Part shown: positions 41,601 through 51,819 of the stretch, piece after piece | Layout of the letters: the number at the start of each line of letters is the position of its first letter | Numbering within the stretch: position 1 is the first letter of the stretch | NCBI GenBank assembly: GCA_963931865.1 | Contig: OZ007509.1 | Span: forward strand, 16,593,815 to 16,657,814 | Length of the DNA: 64,000 bases | Origin: Axinella damicornis | Taxonomy: Eukaryota; Porifera; Demospongiae; Axinellida; Axinellidae | Direction of reading: 5' to 3' | The notes under the pieces: generated by a model | The model's database searches: none | Seen by the model: only the letters and a program-made list of their open reading frames with translations | Told to the model about the DNA's origin: nothing | Made by a program: the position numbers and the translations under genes

Positions 41601-44600
41601 TTCAATGGGAAAATCTTGAATTTTGGGAGGCCATAACTTGGACACTATACATCCTATTAACTTCGAATCTGGGATGCAGCCTATCGGCATGGTGACCAAT
41701 GGGTACAAGGGGTTGTTGTTGTCATAGCAACGGAAACCTGGAATTTCATTTTTGCGGAATAAGGTCTATTAACGCTAGGTATACTGTCAGCTGATTGTGT
41801 GACTCCAAATATTCTGTACATTTGTTTCATATAGCTTCGGGATATGTCTGGGGCCCCAGACGTTTTGTGCCTACAGGAAGTCTTCAAGAAATCTGTTGCA
41901 AAGGAAATCGTAGAAGCAGTCAGCAGCATTTACCCCTATTATGCTAGCTTTGAGGACCTAGAGGAAGACGTTGGGTCTCAGCCGGCTTGCACTCCCCAGG
42001 AAGTGAGTACTACTACTGCCTGCCAGTCGCAGTTCTGTTCGAATCTGACGAGTCCGGTGCAGCTGTTCAACTGCACGCTTCTGAACTGCTTCCGGTTTTC
42101 ACTTTTATCTCAGTCGTGTCAGAGCTGTTTGATATTTGAAGCTGGCGTTGTTGAGGACACTCATACACACTGTTCAACTACTGTTTTAGCAAGTGAATAC
42201 AATGCTCCTTATGGGGTGCTACTGCTGAGCAAACACACCCTCTCAAACACCAAAACAGCTGATTTCTTGGATCCACCATTTCGTAGTTTTGTTCCTCGTG
42301 GCTACATCACAGCAGAGGTACGGACAGAACTGTTTACAGATAACAATACAGCTAGTATATTTGCAGTTGTCCTACTGATGCGTCCACTCATATGTACCTG
42401 ACGTCATTGACTTGATGAATAATTTTTGCTAGCATGCATGGTCAATTTGCTTCCGTCTGTCTTCTGACCTATTGCGTTCATAGCTAGTGCTGCATTGTAT
42501 ATTTCCATCACTTCAGGTTGAAGAGCTGGGTTATCCTGTTCTGTGCACACACCTCACAGCTGATTTGGTACCGATAGGTGTGGATTACTGTAAGTTCCAG
42601 CATGAACATATTGCATGTCCCTAGTAGCCTTGTTCCCAGGCCATTCCCACCGCCTGTACTTGGTCACTTGCGTATGCAAATATGTGTGATGATGTAAGGT
42701 AGACAGATGGTAGACTCACGGAGGGTGGTACCCAACGAAGCATCTCAATGCCCTTTTCGTACTGTCCGTCCAAAGGCTGGATGTCAGAGTGTTTGTTCAC
42801 AAGGCAGACGATCAATACCGTTTGTTGTTCTCAACTCTGGGGATGGATAGACACAACAGTGTATTAGTATAGTCGTGCTTGTATTAGTATAGTCGTGATT
42901 GTGCTTGTGCCTTTTTCTTTTTTTCCTTTTTTTTCTTTTCTTGTTGTTGTATATAAACCTGTTTGTATGCAGGACTCCCTGGGAGATCAGCCTATATATG
43001 GCTGAAGGGATTACCTGCCTAAAATTAAAGTCTACTACTACTACTACTACTACTACAGGTATTATAATGGTTGGGCACCTACCCCCTGTCTACCTGACAT
43101 CATCGCGGATCTCCCAGGCCTCCCTCCGCCGTATTTGCATACTGAAAGCGATCAATTCTGGTGCGGTGGGGATGGTCTGGGAACGAGGCTATGTCCCTAA
43201 GGGTAGACTACTAACGTTCTTTTTCTGCTCACAGTTGGTCCGCCACAATTTGGCCACTATTCAGAACAGCAGGCAAATGAAATCAAAGTAATTCATGAAT
43301 TTGTGGAAAACAAAAACAACTTTGTACTACTTGGAGACTTCAACCATGGTCCAGCTACTCCTGGCCTATCGTGGGAGCTTCCCCTCAATTATGGACTGAT
43401 GACTGCCCGAGGGCTGCTCAGTCTAAGTGCAGTGTTCTGTGGGCAGTGCACGTTCTGCACTGGTAACGTACTCGGTGGAGATATCTGGCCCGATGTCCTC
43501 CTTGATCACATCTACATCCCATCCAATCAGGTCTCATCTGTGAAGAATGCAGAGGTGAGTGGATACTGACCATGCACACAATGGGTAAAATCTCCTAACT
43601 ACTAAAATGACAATGAACCACATGTACATCGTCCTATATATAATTAATATATACAAGTAGCTTCGCTCGCTTCGCTCGCTTCGCTCGCTCAGCTACTTCC
43701 CCCTCATTCGCCTATACACGAGTAATCCAGTGCCGGTAGCTCTCTGTGCAGGGCTGCTGCTCCCCGATTGCGTCCGCTTCAGCTGCTGCTCCCCGCGCGA
43801 TTGCATCGATCCGTTTCAACTGCTGCTGAGCTTCCAACTTGCATCCGCTTCAGCTGCTGCTCTCGATTGCGTCCGTTTCAACTACTTCCCTATTGCGTCC
43901 GCTTCGGCTGCTGCTCCCCGATGGCGTCCGCTTCAACTCTGCTCCCCGATGGCGCCCGCTTCGTTCTGGAAGATTCCGGCCATATCCACTATTCGCGAAC
44001 ATTCTACGCAGAGTTCAAGGTTCAGTAAATTGAGGTACGAAGGTCGTGTGTCACTATAGTCTAGTCCCGCCCCATGAACAACTTCCGTTACACACAGACA
44101 CACACATGGTTAAAATCTTAATGTATTGATATACTGTAAAAAGACCAGGGTCGTCTTAACTGAGCTTGGTTAACCCAGTTCCAGTTACAATTGGAAAGCA
44201 TGCATTCTAAAATGCTATCCCTTGCAGCTTAAGAGTGATCTGGATCAAGGTCACTCCTTGGGATTCATACAGTGTATCTGCTTGTTCCCTTAAAAGCTTA
44301 CAACCTGCATACAATGTGCCTGCTTGTTACCAAAGTGTCTCTTAAAAGCTTACAATCTGCATACAATGTGCCTGCTTGTTACCAAAGTGTCTCTTGAAAG
44401 CTTATAATCTGCATACAATGTGCCTGCTTGTTACCAAAGTGTCCAATAGAAGCTTACAATCTGCATACAATGTTCCTGCTTGTTACCAAAGTGTTCAATA
44501 AAAGCTTACAATGTGTCTGTTTGTTACAGAAGTGTCCCTCAAAAGCTTCAAACATTTAATGCATGAGAGGCCGCTTGAATGCTGGTCATAAAAGGGTCCA

Positions 44601-45193
44601 CTTGTTTGTTGACATGCTTGTTAACCAAATTTCTCCTAAAACAATTAATTGCTTTGATCTGCTTTCTAATTGCAACTGAGGTAACCATGCTCAGTTATAA
44701 CAACCCTGGTATTTTACAGTGATATATATCTTTTTGAAACTCCAGTTGACCTGATGTGCACATTTACCAAGCCCATGCTGCTTATCTGCCTGAAATGGTA
44801 TGCATGTTTCAGTGTCTCTCACAAGCAGCTGGGACTAAGCTGAAAAATGTGGCAACACCACAGTTACTGTAGAGGCCATTGTGATCATTTTATGCCTATA
44901 CGGATAATTATACCCTAATTCCATTTCTCTGCTGTACTGTGTAATCAACAGCCCTTCTTCTCAACACAGATATCTGGTACATGTACACATACAATTTTCC
45001 TCTATAGAGATTTTTTGATGACATCGAAACTCCGAAATCAAAGCTGCCTCTCTCTGACCATTTTGGTGTGAGGGCTGAGCTGTTTGTGACCTACAGACCT
45101 GCCATGTGGCATTCCAGCAGTACTATCGGAAAACCTTTTGTTGACTTGGAGGACATTGACCGACACACCCAAGATTTCTGTTTTACACTGTGA
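38653..45193 (+). CDS. EEP-fold phosphodiesterase copy 1, signal-anchored
   Basis: Exons 38653-38694, 39576-39681, 40514-40626, 41835-42317, 42517-42589, 43235-43554, 45008-45193 (1323 nt, 440 aa), all in phase. A short N tail precedes a hydrophobic anchor (TILLLTLVVFLAILAPWMY), suggesting type II topology with the enzyme outside. Endonuclease/exonuclease/phosphatase motifs: SFNTL (metal-site Asn), CLQEVF (Glu), LGDFNHGP (Asp and Asn) and LSDHFGVRAEL (Asp-His). A Cys-rich, N-glycosylation-rich insert lies between CLQEV and VLCTHL. Family members with this layout cleave phosphodiesters, including neutral and bacterial-type sphingomyelinases and DNase I. The substrate is not known here. Introns hold a foldback, a TIR element and two copies of a dispersed repeat. 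It is the most divergent of three tandem paralogues. Confidence 0.8.
40771..41250 (+). repeat. Dispersed repeat, copy A, with internal 25-30 bp units
   Basis: Begins ACAAGTAGCTTCGCTCGCT, passes through CAGCTGCTGCTCCCCGATTG units, then TTCAGTAAATTGA, and ends GTCCCGCCCC with a short CA-rich tail. The same order, orientation and length occur at 43651-44105. It may be a nonautonomous SINE-like or satellite-bearing element. Confidence 0.7.
41361..41770. repeat. 410-bp foldback element
   Basis: AATAGACCTTATTCCGCAAA pairs with its complement at the right end. The arms pair almost throughout, about 200 bp each, around a short centre near GGAGGCGCCTCC. It lies in intron 3 of EEP copy 1. Confidence 0.88.
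42625..43192. repeat. Composite element bounded by CTTGTTCCCAGG/GGGAACGAGG ends
   Basis: TAGCCTTGTTCCCAGGCC at 42626 and GGTCTGGGAACGAGGCTA at about 43191 enclose paired stretches (TGTCTACC and its complement, ATTTGCATAC and its complement) split by a T-rich 300-bp insertion with a (CTA)n run. It lies in intron 5 of EEP copy 1. Confidence 0.55.
43651..44105 (+). repeat. Dispersed repeat, copy B
   Basis: Same structure as 40771-41250, in direct orientation, in the last intron of EEP copy 1, with an expanded CTTCGCTCG run at the start. Confidence 0.7.
44133..44720. mobile_element. Nonautonomous TIR element with internal 57-bp tandem repeats
   Basis: Left end ACTGTAAAAAGACCAGGGT and right end ACCCTGGTATTTTACAGT form imperfect terminal inverted repeats, continued by AACTGAGCTTGGTTAAC versus TAACCATGCTCAGTT. 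GATAT flanks both sides and could be the target duplication. Inside, about 4.5 copies of a 57-bp unit (AATGTGCCTGCTTGTTACCA core) span about 44270-44550. No ORF. Confidence 0.7.
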
Positions 45194-46172
45194 TTTAGCA
45201 TTTGTACACTGTGATTTAATGTTTGTACTAACGTTTGTACTAACGAGTCTTAGCTCGTGAGGAATTTATATGCATAAACATATATCATAGAGTCAGTAGA
45301 CTCTATATGGAGGGATAGTTATATATTGCACTATTTTGACAATACCAAGAAACATTTATAATGGTACGCTCTGGTAGCTGACGGCTAACTTCATTGAGTT
45401 GGAGACTCCTGAACAGTCTACCTGTATGATATTATGATGGCTACCAAAGGGTGAGACCATTCTTCAGTAATGTGGCTACCACGGGGAATCAAACCAGATA
45501 CTGGAACAGATAGATTGAAATGCATCACACAATACAATACTTCATAATTGTGTGGCTACGTATACATTTTGGACGGTGACACTTTTTGGGTGCAGTTGGA
45601 TTATAGCCCCACTACAGATTACAGATGTTGCACGGGAAGCGCTGTCATGGACACCAAAGACCCTGCAGCTTGTTGATTGTTATTTAGTCATTATTCTGCA
45701 TGCCATTGTAGTATGAATAAGGTGAGCTGTATAGGTGAGGTACACCAGGCTTGTGTAAAAGCAGGACTGCCAGATCACCAAAAATGCCATCCAAAAGGAA
45801 CGGTCAATTGGTTTGCATGCTGGCGCTTTGTGCTTGAGCATCTGGGAATGAAGACATTTGCTTCAGCTGAGTATACACTAGCCCTGCATACACACCTGAC
45901 TGAAGTGAAGAAGCCCATGCAGTGCAACTGAAGTGAAGAAGCCCATGCAGTGCAACTGAAGTGAAGAAGCCCATGCAGTGCAACTGAAGTGAAGAAGCCC
46001 ATGCAGTGCAACTAGAGCTAGTAACAGCTGTAGCCCTTGAGTGTATACGGTTTCTTTTGGCTTTGAGTGACCCATGCATCCTTGTTGTGTCTACAATGCA
46101 CTCTCCAATCAAATTGGACAGTAACAATTTAGTGGGTTGAGGAACAGGTGGCTTGCATTTGCTTTGAAGACC
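45194..46172. other. Spacer between EEP copies 1 and 2
   Basis: It contains the 3' end of copy 1 and the promoter of copy 2. Around 46048-46062, TTTCTTTTGGCTTTGAG resembles the upstream region of copy 3. The plus-strand ORF at 45677-45931 has no recognised domain. Confidence 0.4.
45901..46012. repeat. 28-bp tandem repeat, four copies
   Basis: Nearly identical units of TGAAGTGAAGAAGCCCATGC plus AGTGCAAC. It creates a spurious minus-strand ORF. Confidence 0.9.
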
Positions 46173-48817
46173 ATGGCCAACTCTGCTGCTGCTGTATGTC
46201 TTCTAACTCTTCTGGCTTTCTCAGTGGATGCACAGCGCTCAAGAGGAGGCATCGTTTCTGTGGGTACCTTCAATGCACTCCTGATACCTGGCAGTACAGC
46301 AATTGAGGAGAGGAAAGAACTGTTCCTTCAGACTGTAAGTGAATTAAAGTGCTAGCTATATTGCTATGCATGCATGCTAACTCTCCATAATTCGCCTACT
46401 AGCTAGCAAGTATAAATGTAGCTAGTTGTTTGTAGCTAGATCTGGTTTACTACTTTGCTCAATCAGCTACTAATAAGAGAAGGCTAAGTGTTCATAAATT
46501 ATGTAGAAGTCCATCCGTGAATGAATGTCTACATATTTGAATAGGTCATCAGTGCAGTAAAGCATACCATCTCACACTGGTTCATGCACGTACTGTTACG
46601 GCTAACAGCCACACAAAAACACTGTAGATCATCCCATACTTCACTGTGTTCTATACAGCTTCAGAGGCGTAGGTCTGGGGCTCCAGATATTCTGTGTTTA
46701 CAAGAAGTCTTCAGGAGATCCGTGGCCCAGGAGATTGTTGAGGAAGTCCGCAGTGATTACCCCTACTATGCCAGCTTTGAGAACCTAGAGCTGACAGATG
46801 CCGGAACTCAGCGTGCTTGCACACCTCTGGAAGCAGGGACAGCTGCTACTTGTGTCTTACAGTTCTGTTCAAATCTGACAGCAATTCCACTACTCAACTG
46901 CAGTCTTCAAAATTGTCTTCATATTCAGTTTCAGATATCTCAGTCATGTCAAAGCTGTTTGGTATTAGAGAGCTTAGCCACACAAGAAGGTGTCAACATC
47001 TTCGTCCACTGTACTACAATCGCTCCTGCAAGTGACTACACCGCTCCATACGGGCTACTACTTCTCAGTCGGCACAGGCTCTTGAATATCACAGCTTCTG
47101 ATTTTGTGGATCCACCATTTGTGACCTACCTTCCTCGTGGCTACATTTCAGCAGAGGTGTGTAACTTGAATTTAATTACAGCTACTCAACCTGGTTGACA
47201 ACATCCTTGATTCAGTGGAATGCACTATTGGCTCCAGGGTGTGGTATGCATTGTGTCTGTCACAACCACCCAGTGGAGCCTGCTGATGATGGCCCACTAC
47301 TGTGGATGAACAGCTGTTTGCAGGGAGGGAGGGAGTGCAACTCTTATACTGAGTTTTTTGGGAGGTGCCTGCGTTTCTAGCAATATTGATGGTGTTCACA
47401 AATGACTTGCTTGCCTGTACATCGATCATTGCATGTAGATGTAGCTATGTTCCCATGTAAATACATATTTGCAGGCTTTTACCCGGTTGTTGTGTAATAT
47501 AAATGCTGCTACTTGCTATAGTCTTATGGGAATGACACTGTCATGTAAGTGCATGTCTGCATTTGATGCAGGTGTCCTATCATTATGCAGGTGGAGAATC
47601 TGGGGTTTTCAGTTCTGTGCACTCACCTTACACCTGATTTGCAACCAAATGGTTTGGACTACTGTAAGTTATTGGGTGTACATATGCTAGTCCCTGTGTG
47701 ATCTTTCCCTTAATTGGTACTATCAGGAGCACATAAGCACTATGAAGAAGTGCCAAGGGGCAATCAGCGAGTCAGAACAGCGTTGCTCTATATGGGCATT
47801 CAAACCTACCTTTGGCACTTACATATACATGCTCTTGGTACCGTAATATGATGTATGCGGATATGTAAGCCCCGCCTCGTTCAGTAATAGAATCACTAAT
47901 AGACATGGAATGTTAGTAGAGTCTTACAAAATGGATTAGGTCAGTGGCATAGTTTGAAGCAGGAAGTGAACCACCAGATCACATTTTGTTTCAGTTGGCC
48001 CACCTCAGTTCAGCCACTTCGCAGAGCAGCAGGCAAACGAAATCAAAGTAATTCATGAATTTGTGGAAGATAACAGCAACTTTGTACTGCTGGGAGACTT
48101 CAACCATGGTCCAGCTACTCCTGGCCTATCATGGGAGCTTCCCCTCAATTACGGACTGATGACTGCCCGAGGGCTGCTCAGCGTAGGTGCAGTGTTCTGT
48201 GGGCAGTGCACGTTCTGCAGTGACAATGTACTCACAGGAGGTACGCCTGATATCCTCATTGACCACATCTACATTCCAGCCAATCAGATCTCATCCATCA
48301 GGAAGGTTATGGTATGTGATACACACCTTTATTTGCTCTACATGCATTACCTATTGCTCTACATGCATTACCTATTGCTCTACATGCATTACCTATTGCT
48401 CTATATGCGTGTTTACTGCCGGATGACATACTGCAAGAAGCTGCTTAAAGAAGGCACAAAGAATTAGCACCCAATCAAGTGCAGGTTGATCATAATCCAT
48501 AAATCAACTGCCATGCATGGTATATGGGATCAAACTTGTTTCATGTCAAGTTTTCAGTTCACTAGTAGAGTGATCAAGTTTCTATTTGGTTGCTCTCTGT
48601 TCACTTTTGTTAGCGACTCTTTGATGCTATACGAACTCCAACAACAAACCTGTTCCTCTCTGACCACTTCGGAGTAAGGGCTGAGCTCTATGTGACGTTT
48701 CGCAGACGTTCTGTACAGAGGGTTTGCTCGACCAGCAGTACTCTGGGAAGGATCGTACCGTTCCTTGACTTGGAAGATATTGATCAGCGGATACAGGACT
48801 TCTGTCCTGCTCCATGA
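46173..48817 (+). CDS. EEP-fold phosphodiesterase copy 2, secreted
   Basis: Exons 46173-46334, 46659-47156, 47591-47663, 47995-48311, 48614-48817 (1254 nt, 417 aa), in phase. The start at ACCATGGCC gives a signal peptide (AAAVCLLTLLAFSVDAQR) with likely cleavage near DAQ. An in-frame Met lies 36 nt upstream but spoils the signal sequence. Motifs: VGTFNALL, CLQEVF, LGDFNHGP and LSDHFGVRAEL. The Cys-rich insert has about ten Cys and NLT and NCS glycosylation sites. Compared with copy 1, the anchor exons are replaced by a signal peptide in the same exon as TFNALL; the other introns match in place and phase. Probably a secreted, metal-dependent phosphodiesterase. The substrate is unknown. Confidence 0.85.
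48335..48402. repeat. 21-bp tandem repeat
   Basis: About three and a half copies of ATTGCTCTACATGCATTACCT just after the exon 4 donor of EEP copy 2. Confidence 0.85.
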
Positions 48818-49446
48818 TACCATGTTGGCCAAGTAATGAGATCTCAGTTAGTTGACTGTAATTCTACACTGAACTCTAGTTATAACTTAGTAACCTAAAC
48901 GTTTTTGCACTGTAACGTTGTGTTGTAATAATGGTACCAACAAAAGATATAAGGACAAGTATTATTGATCCACTGATTGACCATGGTCCTATGGTATCTC
49001 TCAAGTCTCCAAGTTGTATTCTCACATCGTTGAGACTGCAGATATATCAATACACCGAAGATTGCTTTATGGGCAGAGACAAATTTAAACCAATGGCAGC
49101 ACGGTAGAGTGGGCAGTCCATGAATTGGTACACATAAGGGGTAGGCTAATTGAAATCCTGCATGGTCAGTCTTTGTCTGGCACAGCCAGACCCTCGCCAG
49201 ACTAGGTCAGTCTATGCTTGGATACCACCCTTGCTTTAATGTCAAGACGTGTGATAAGTCATGATCAACTGGTAAATAATACTAGTGGAATGCAGGACAT
49301 TGGAGGGGGAGCCTGAGCAAAGTGCACACGCGTGCAGGACACGCGAGGAGCCGTTGCATTCACATCATTGTCATCAGAATGTGACCGGACAAGGAGCACA
49401 GAAATTATGGCACTCTTGAAACATACACTCCAGTCTCGTGCACATC

Positions 49447-50115
49447 ACAGCAACTGTGAGTCAGGTTGGCGTTTATAGCTAGCTGAAGCAGTCTAGCAGC
49501 AACGTCACCCCGGCCATGGTGGTACATGTAGGTCCACGAGCTGTCTCCGTCTTTGTCAGTGTCGCCACCGAGGAGGAAGAAGGTTCATGGTGTCTAGCCA
49601 ATGTCCACGAGTGGTCTCCATCTTTGTTGTCGCCATCGTTCGTCGAATAGGTAGCTAGCTAGCTAGCTAGATGGTTCGTCGAATTTGAATATTATTGTGC
49701 ACGTGCAAGTGAAACTCGCTGATTTACAATTTATGGTAAGTGCAAAATCCACCAAACATCAAATATCAAACATACACACAGGCCCCAGAAATATAATAAT
49801 ATCACACCAAAAGTACACACATATGCACAACACAGGAACTACAAGTCAGGCTAGCTGAAGCAGTCTAGCGGCGACATGGAGGTAACACACAATCTATATG
49901 CATGCAGCACACTGGTCCAGCACACCATGTGTTCTGTAGGACATGTCATGTACAGCTCAGAGTTCGATGCATAGGTAGGTCCAGTAGCGTTGTTCGTCTT
50001 TGCTGACGCCACTGAGGAGGTACAGAGGTAGACTGTTCGCTCTAGGCCTCTAGGCAATGAATAGGTAGGTCACGAGCGGTGGTCTGCGTCTTTGTTGTCG
50101 CCATCGTCCATCAAA
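49447..50115. repeat. Degenerate tandem duplication
   Basis: GCTGAAGCAGTCTAGC, a GTCTTTG segment followed by GCCAC and GAGGAGG, and CTTTGTTGTCGCCATCGT occur in the same order twice, about 370-430 bp apart, with many differences. Confidence 0.6.
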
Positions 50116-50189
50116 CAGCAACCTGAATTTCTCAGTACCAGACACGGCGGAGATTTACAGTACGATGTCCGGAAATGAGTGCAAAGTTT

Positions 50190-50360
50190 CGTACGTTATA
50201 TTGCACGTGTTGAGATGGGCGGTTACCAGTAATATCGATATGATCGGATACATGTCAAGGTATACTGCATGTTGTGATGGGTGGTTACAAGTAATATCAA
50301 TAACCGTGATATGATCGGATACATGTCAAGGTACGTGTTGAGATGGGCGGTTACCAGATG
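50190..50360. repeat. Tandem repeat of about 75 bp
   Basis: GATGGGCGGTTACCAG plus ATATGATCGGATACATGTCA occur in alternation two and a half times. Confidence 0.75.
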
Positions 50361-51072
50361 CACCAGATTTATGGTATGGGAGACATATCAACAACAGTGC
50401 GAGCCACTCTCGACTACGACTAGTGTGGGACTCGCTTATAGCCTGTTTAGTCAGGCTAGTGTGGGGCTCGCTCACGCTCAGAGGAAGGTTTGATGTTTTC
50501 TGGGCTTCCACAGGTGTTAATGCCCTCATTCAATAGTCACCATTCAAGTAGTTGCTATAATCCAAGGAGGCCATCTACCAACTCCCTCATCTCTTCCTCA
50601 GTCTTCTCCTAAAGAGTGAGAAGCACAGTAGATGCCTATTTCACTGGCAGGTTACAAATTAATACAATGCTAACTAGATTTATAACTAGCTACTAAACTA
50701 GCATGACCATGGTGGCTATCTCCGCAGGGTTTTTTTTTTACTACGTATGCACACAGGACAGTTGACATCTTCCTTCGACGCATGCCTTCCATTCTTTACT
50801 TTCCCTCCCTCCCATTCTCTCTCTTCACTTACATTCGGCCAGATGGACTGCTAACAGAAATGGAGTCTCAAGCCAAACTGTCACAGCAACAATCACGGCA
50901 CCGTTCCTATCTATAGACGCCAAGCCTTGTCGGGTCTGGGCACCATCCTAGCTACTTGCCTACAGAACAGCGTTCGGATCCGAGTCAACTACAAGGGCTT
51001 CAACAGAGGGAGCGCCAATGGCAGAGGGCCTACCAGAGGAGGCCAACGGAGCCAAGAAAAACGACAGAGACA

Positions 51073-51297
51073 GAATCACGCTCACCTCTGTCCACAGTCT
51101 ACGCGTGCACAGGGAAAATTGCCGCCAAAATTGAACAACCGCAGATGCCAACCAATCAGATCGCAGCATTACGTTTGCGTGCGTTGGCTGATGCACGTAA
51201 TGCTGCGATCTGATTGGTTCGCATCTGCGATTATTCAGTTATGGCGGGAAATTTCCTTGTGCACGCGTCAACTGTGGACAGAGATGAGCGTGATTCT
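51073..51297. repeat. 225-bp foldback element
   Basis: GAATCACGCTCA pairs with TGAGCGTGATTC. The arms run through CTGTCCACAG, GCGTGCAC and CCAATCAGATCGCAGCATTA with a short loop. Confidence 0.85.
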
Positions 51298-51439
51298 CGC
51301 CAGCAGCTAGGCGTCAGCGGGTATAAAAGGAGAGTCCATTTGTGTCTAAGCCATTCGGGCTAGGTTTAGCGCGGGTGAGGTTAAGGTGAGGTGAGCCCTC
51401 ACCCTAACCTTACCCTAGCTGAATCCTTTCACCACCAGG

Positions 51440-51690
51440 GTAAGTGGGGGTGGGGTGGGAGCATGGGGGGGTGGGAGCATGGGGGGTGGGAGCATGGGGG
51501 GTGGGAGCATGGGGGGTGGGGCTGGGGGGTGGGGCTGGGGTGGGAGCATGGGGGTGGGAGCATGGGGGGTGGGAGCGTGGGGGGTGGGGCTGGGGTGGGA
51601 GCATGGGGGGTGGGGCTGGGGTGGGAGCATGGCGGGGTGGGGTTGGGATGGGAGCATTGGTGTTGGGGCTGTGGTGGGGGCATGGCTGGT
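51440..51690. repeat. GGTGGGAGCATGGGG minisatellite
   Basis: G-rich units of 15-24 bp (GTGGGAGCATGGGG, GTGGGGCTGGG) repeated more than ten times, with strong G/C strand asymmetry. Confidence 0.9.
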
Positions 51691-51819
51691 TGGGTGCATA
51701 GCAATGTTGTTTTAGTTGTCTAAAACTGAAATAGTTTAGTTTTTGGTTTTGGTGTATAGGATGGTTGCTTAGAGTGGTTTGCATAATGGACTATGGTGAT
51801 TTGGTTAGTATTCTCGGTC

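Larger units (their letters stand above)
48818..51819. other. Repeat-rich spacer between EEP copy 2 and the retrotransposon
   Basis: No gene recognised. It holds a segment near 49090-49125 (GGTAGAGTGGGCAGTCCATG) that recurs near 55077 upstream of copy 3, degenerate duplications (49447-50115 and 50190-50360), a foldback (51073-51297), a TATAAAAGG at about 51321, and a G-rich minisatellite. Confidence 0.5.

Noticed and set aside
45775..46127. Minus-strand ORFs with repeated CMGFFTSVALHGLL
   Set aside because: Produced by the 28-bp tandem repeat at 45901-46012.
51321..51329. TATAAAAGG as promoter of a gene near 51.4 kb
   Set aside because: Followed by a minisatellite and the LINE tail; no coding frame of note downstream on the plus strand.
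51410..51784. Pro/His-rich ORFs near 51.5 kb
   Set aside because: Translations of the G-rich minisatellite.
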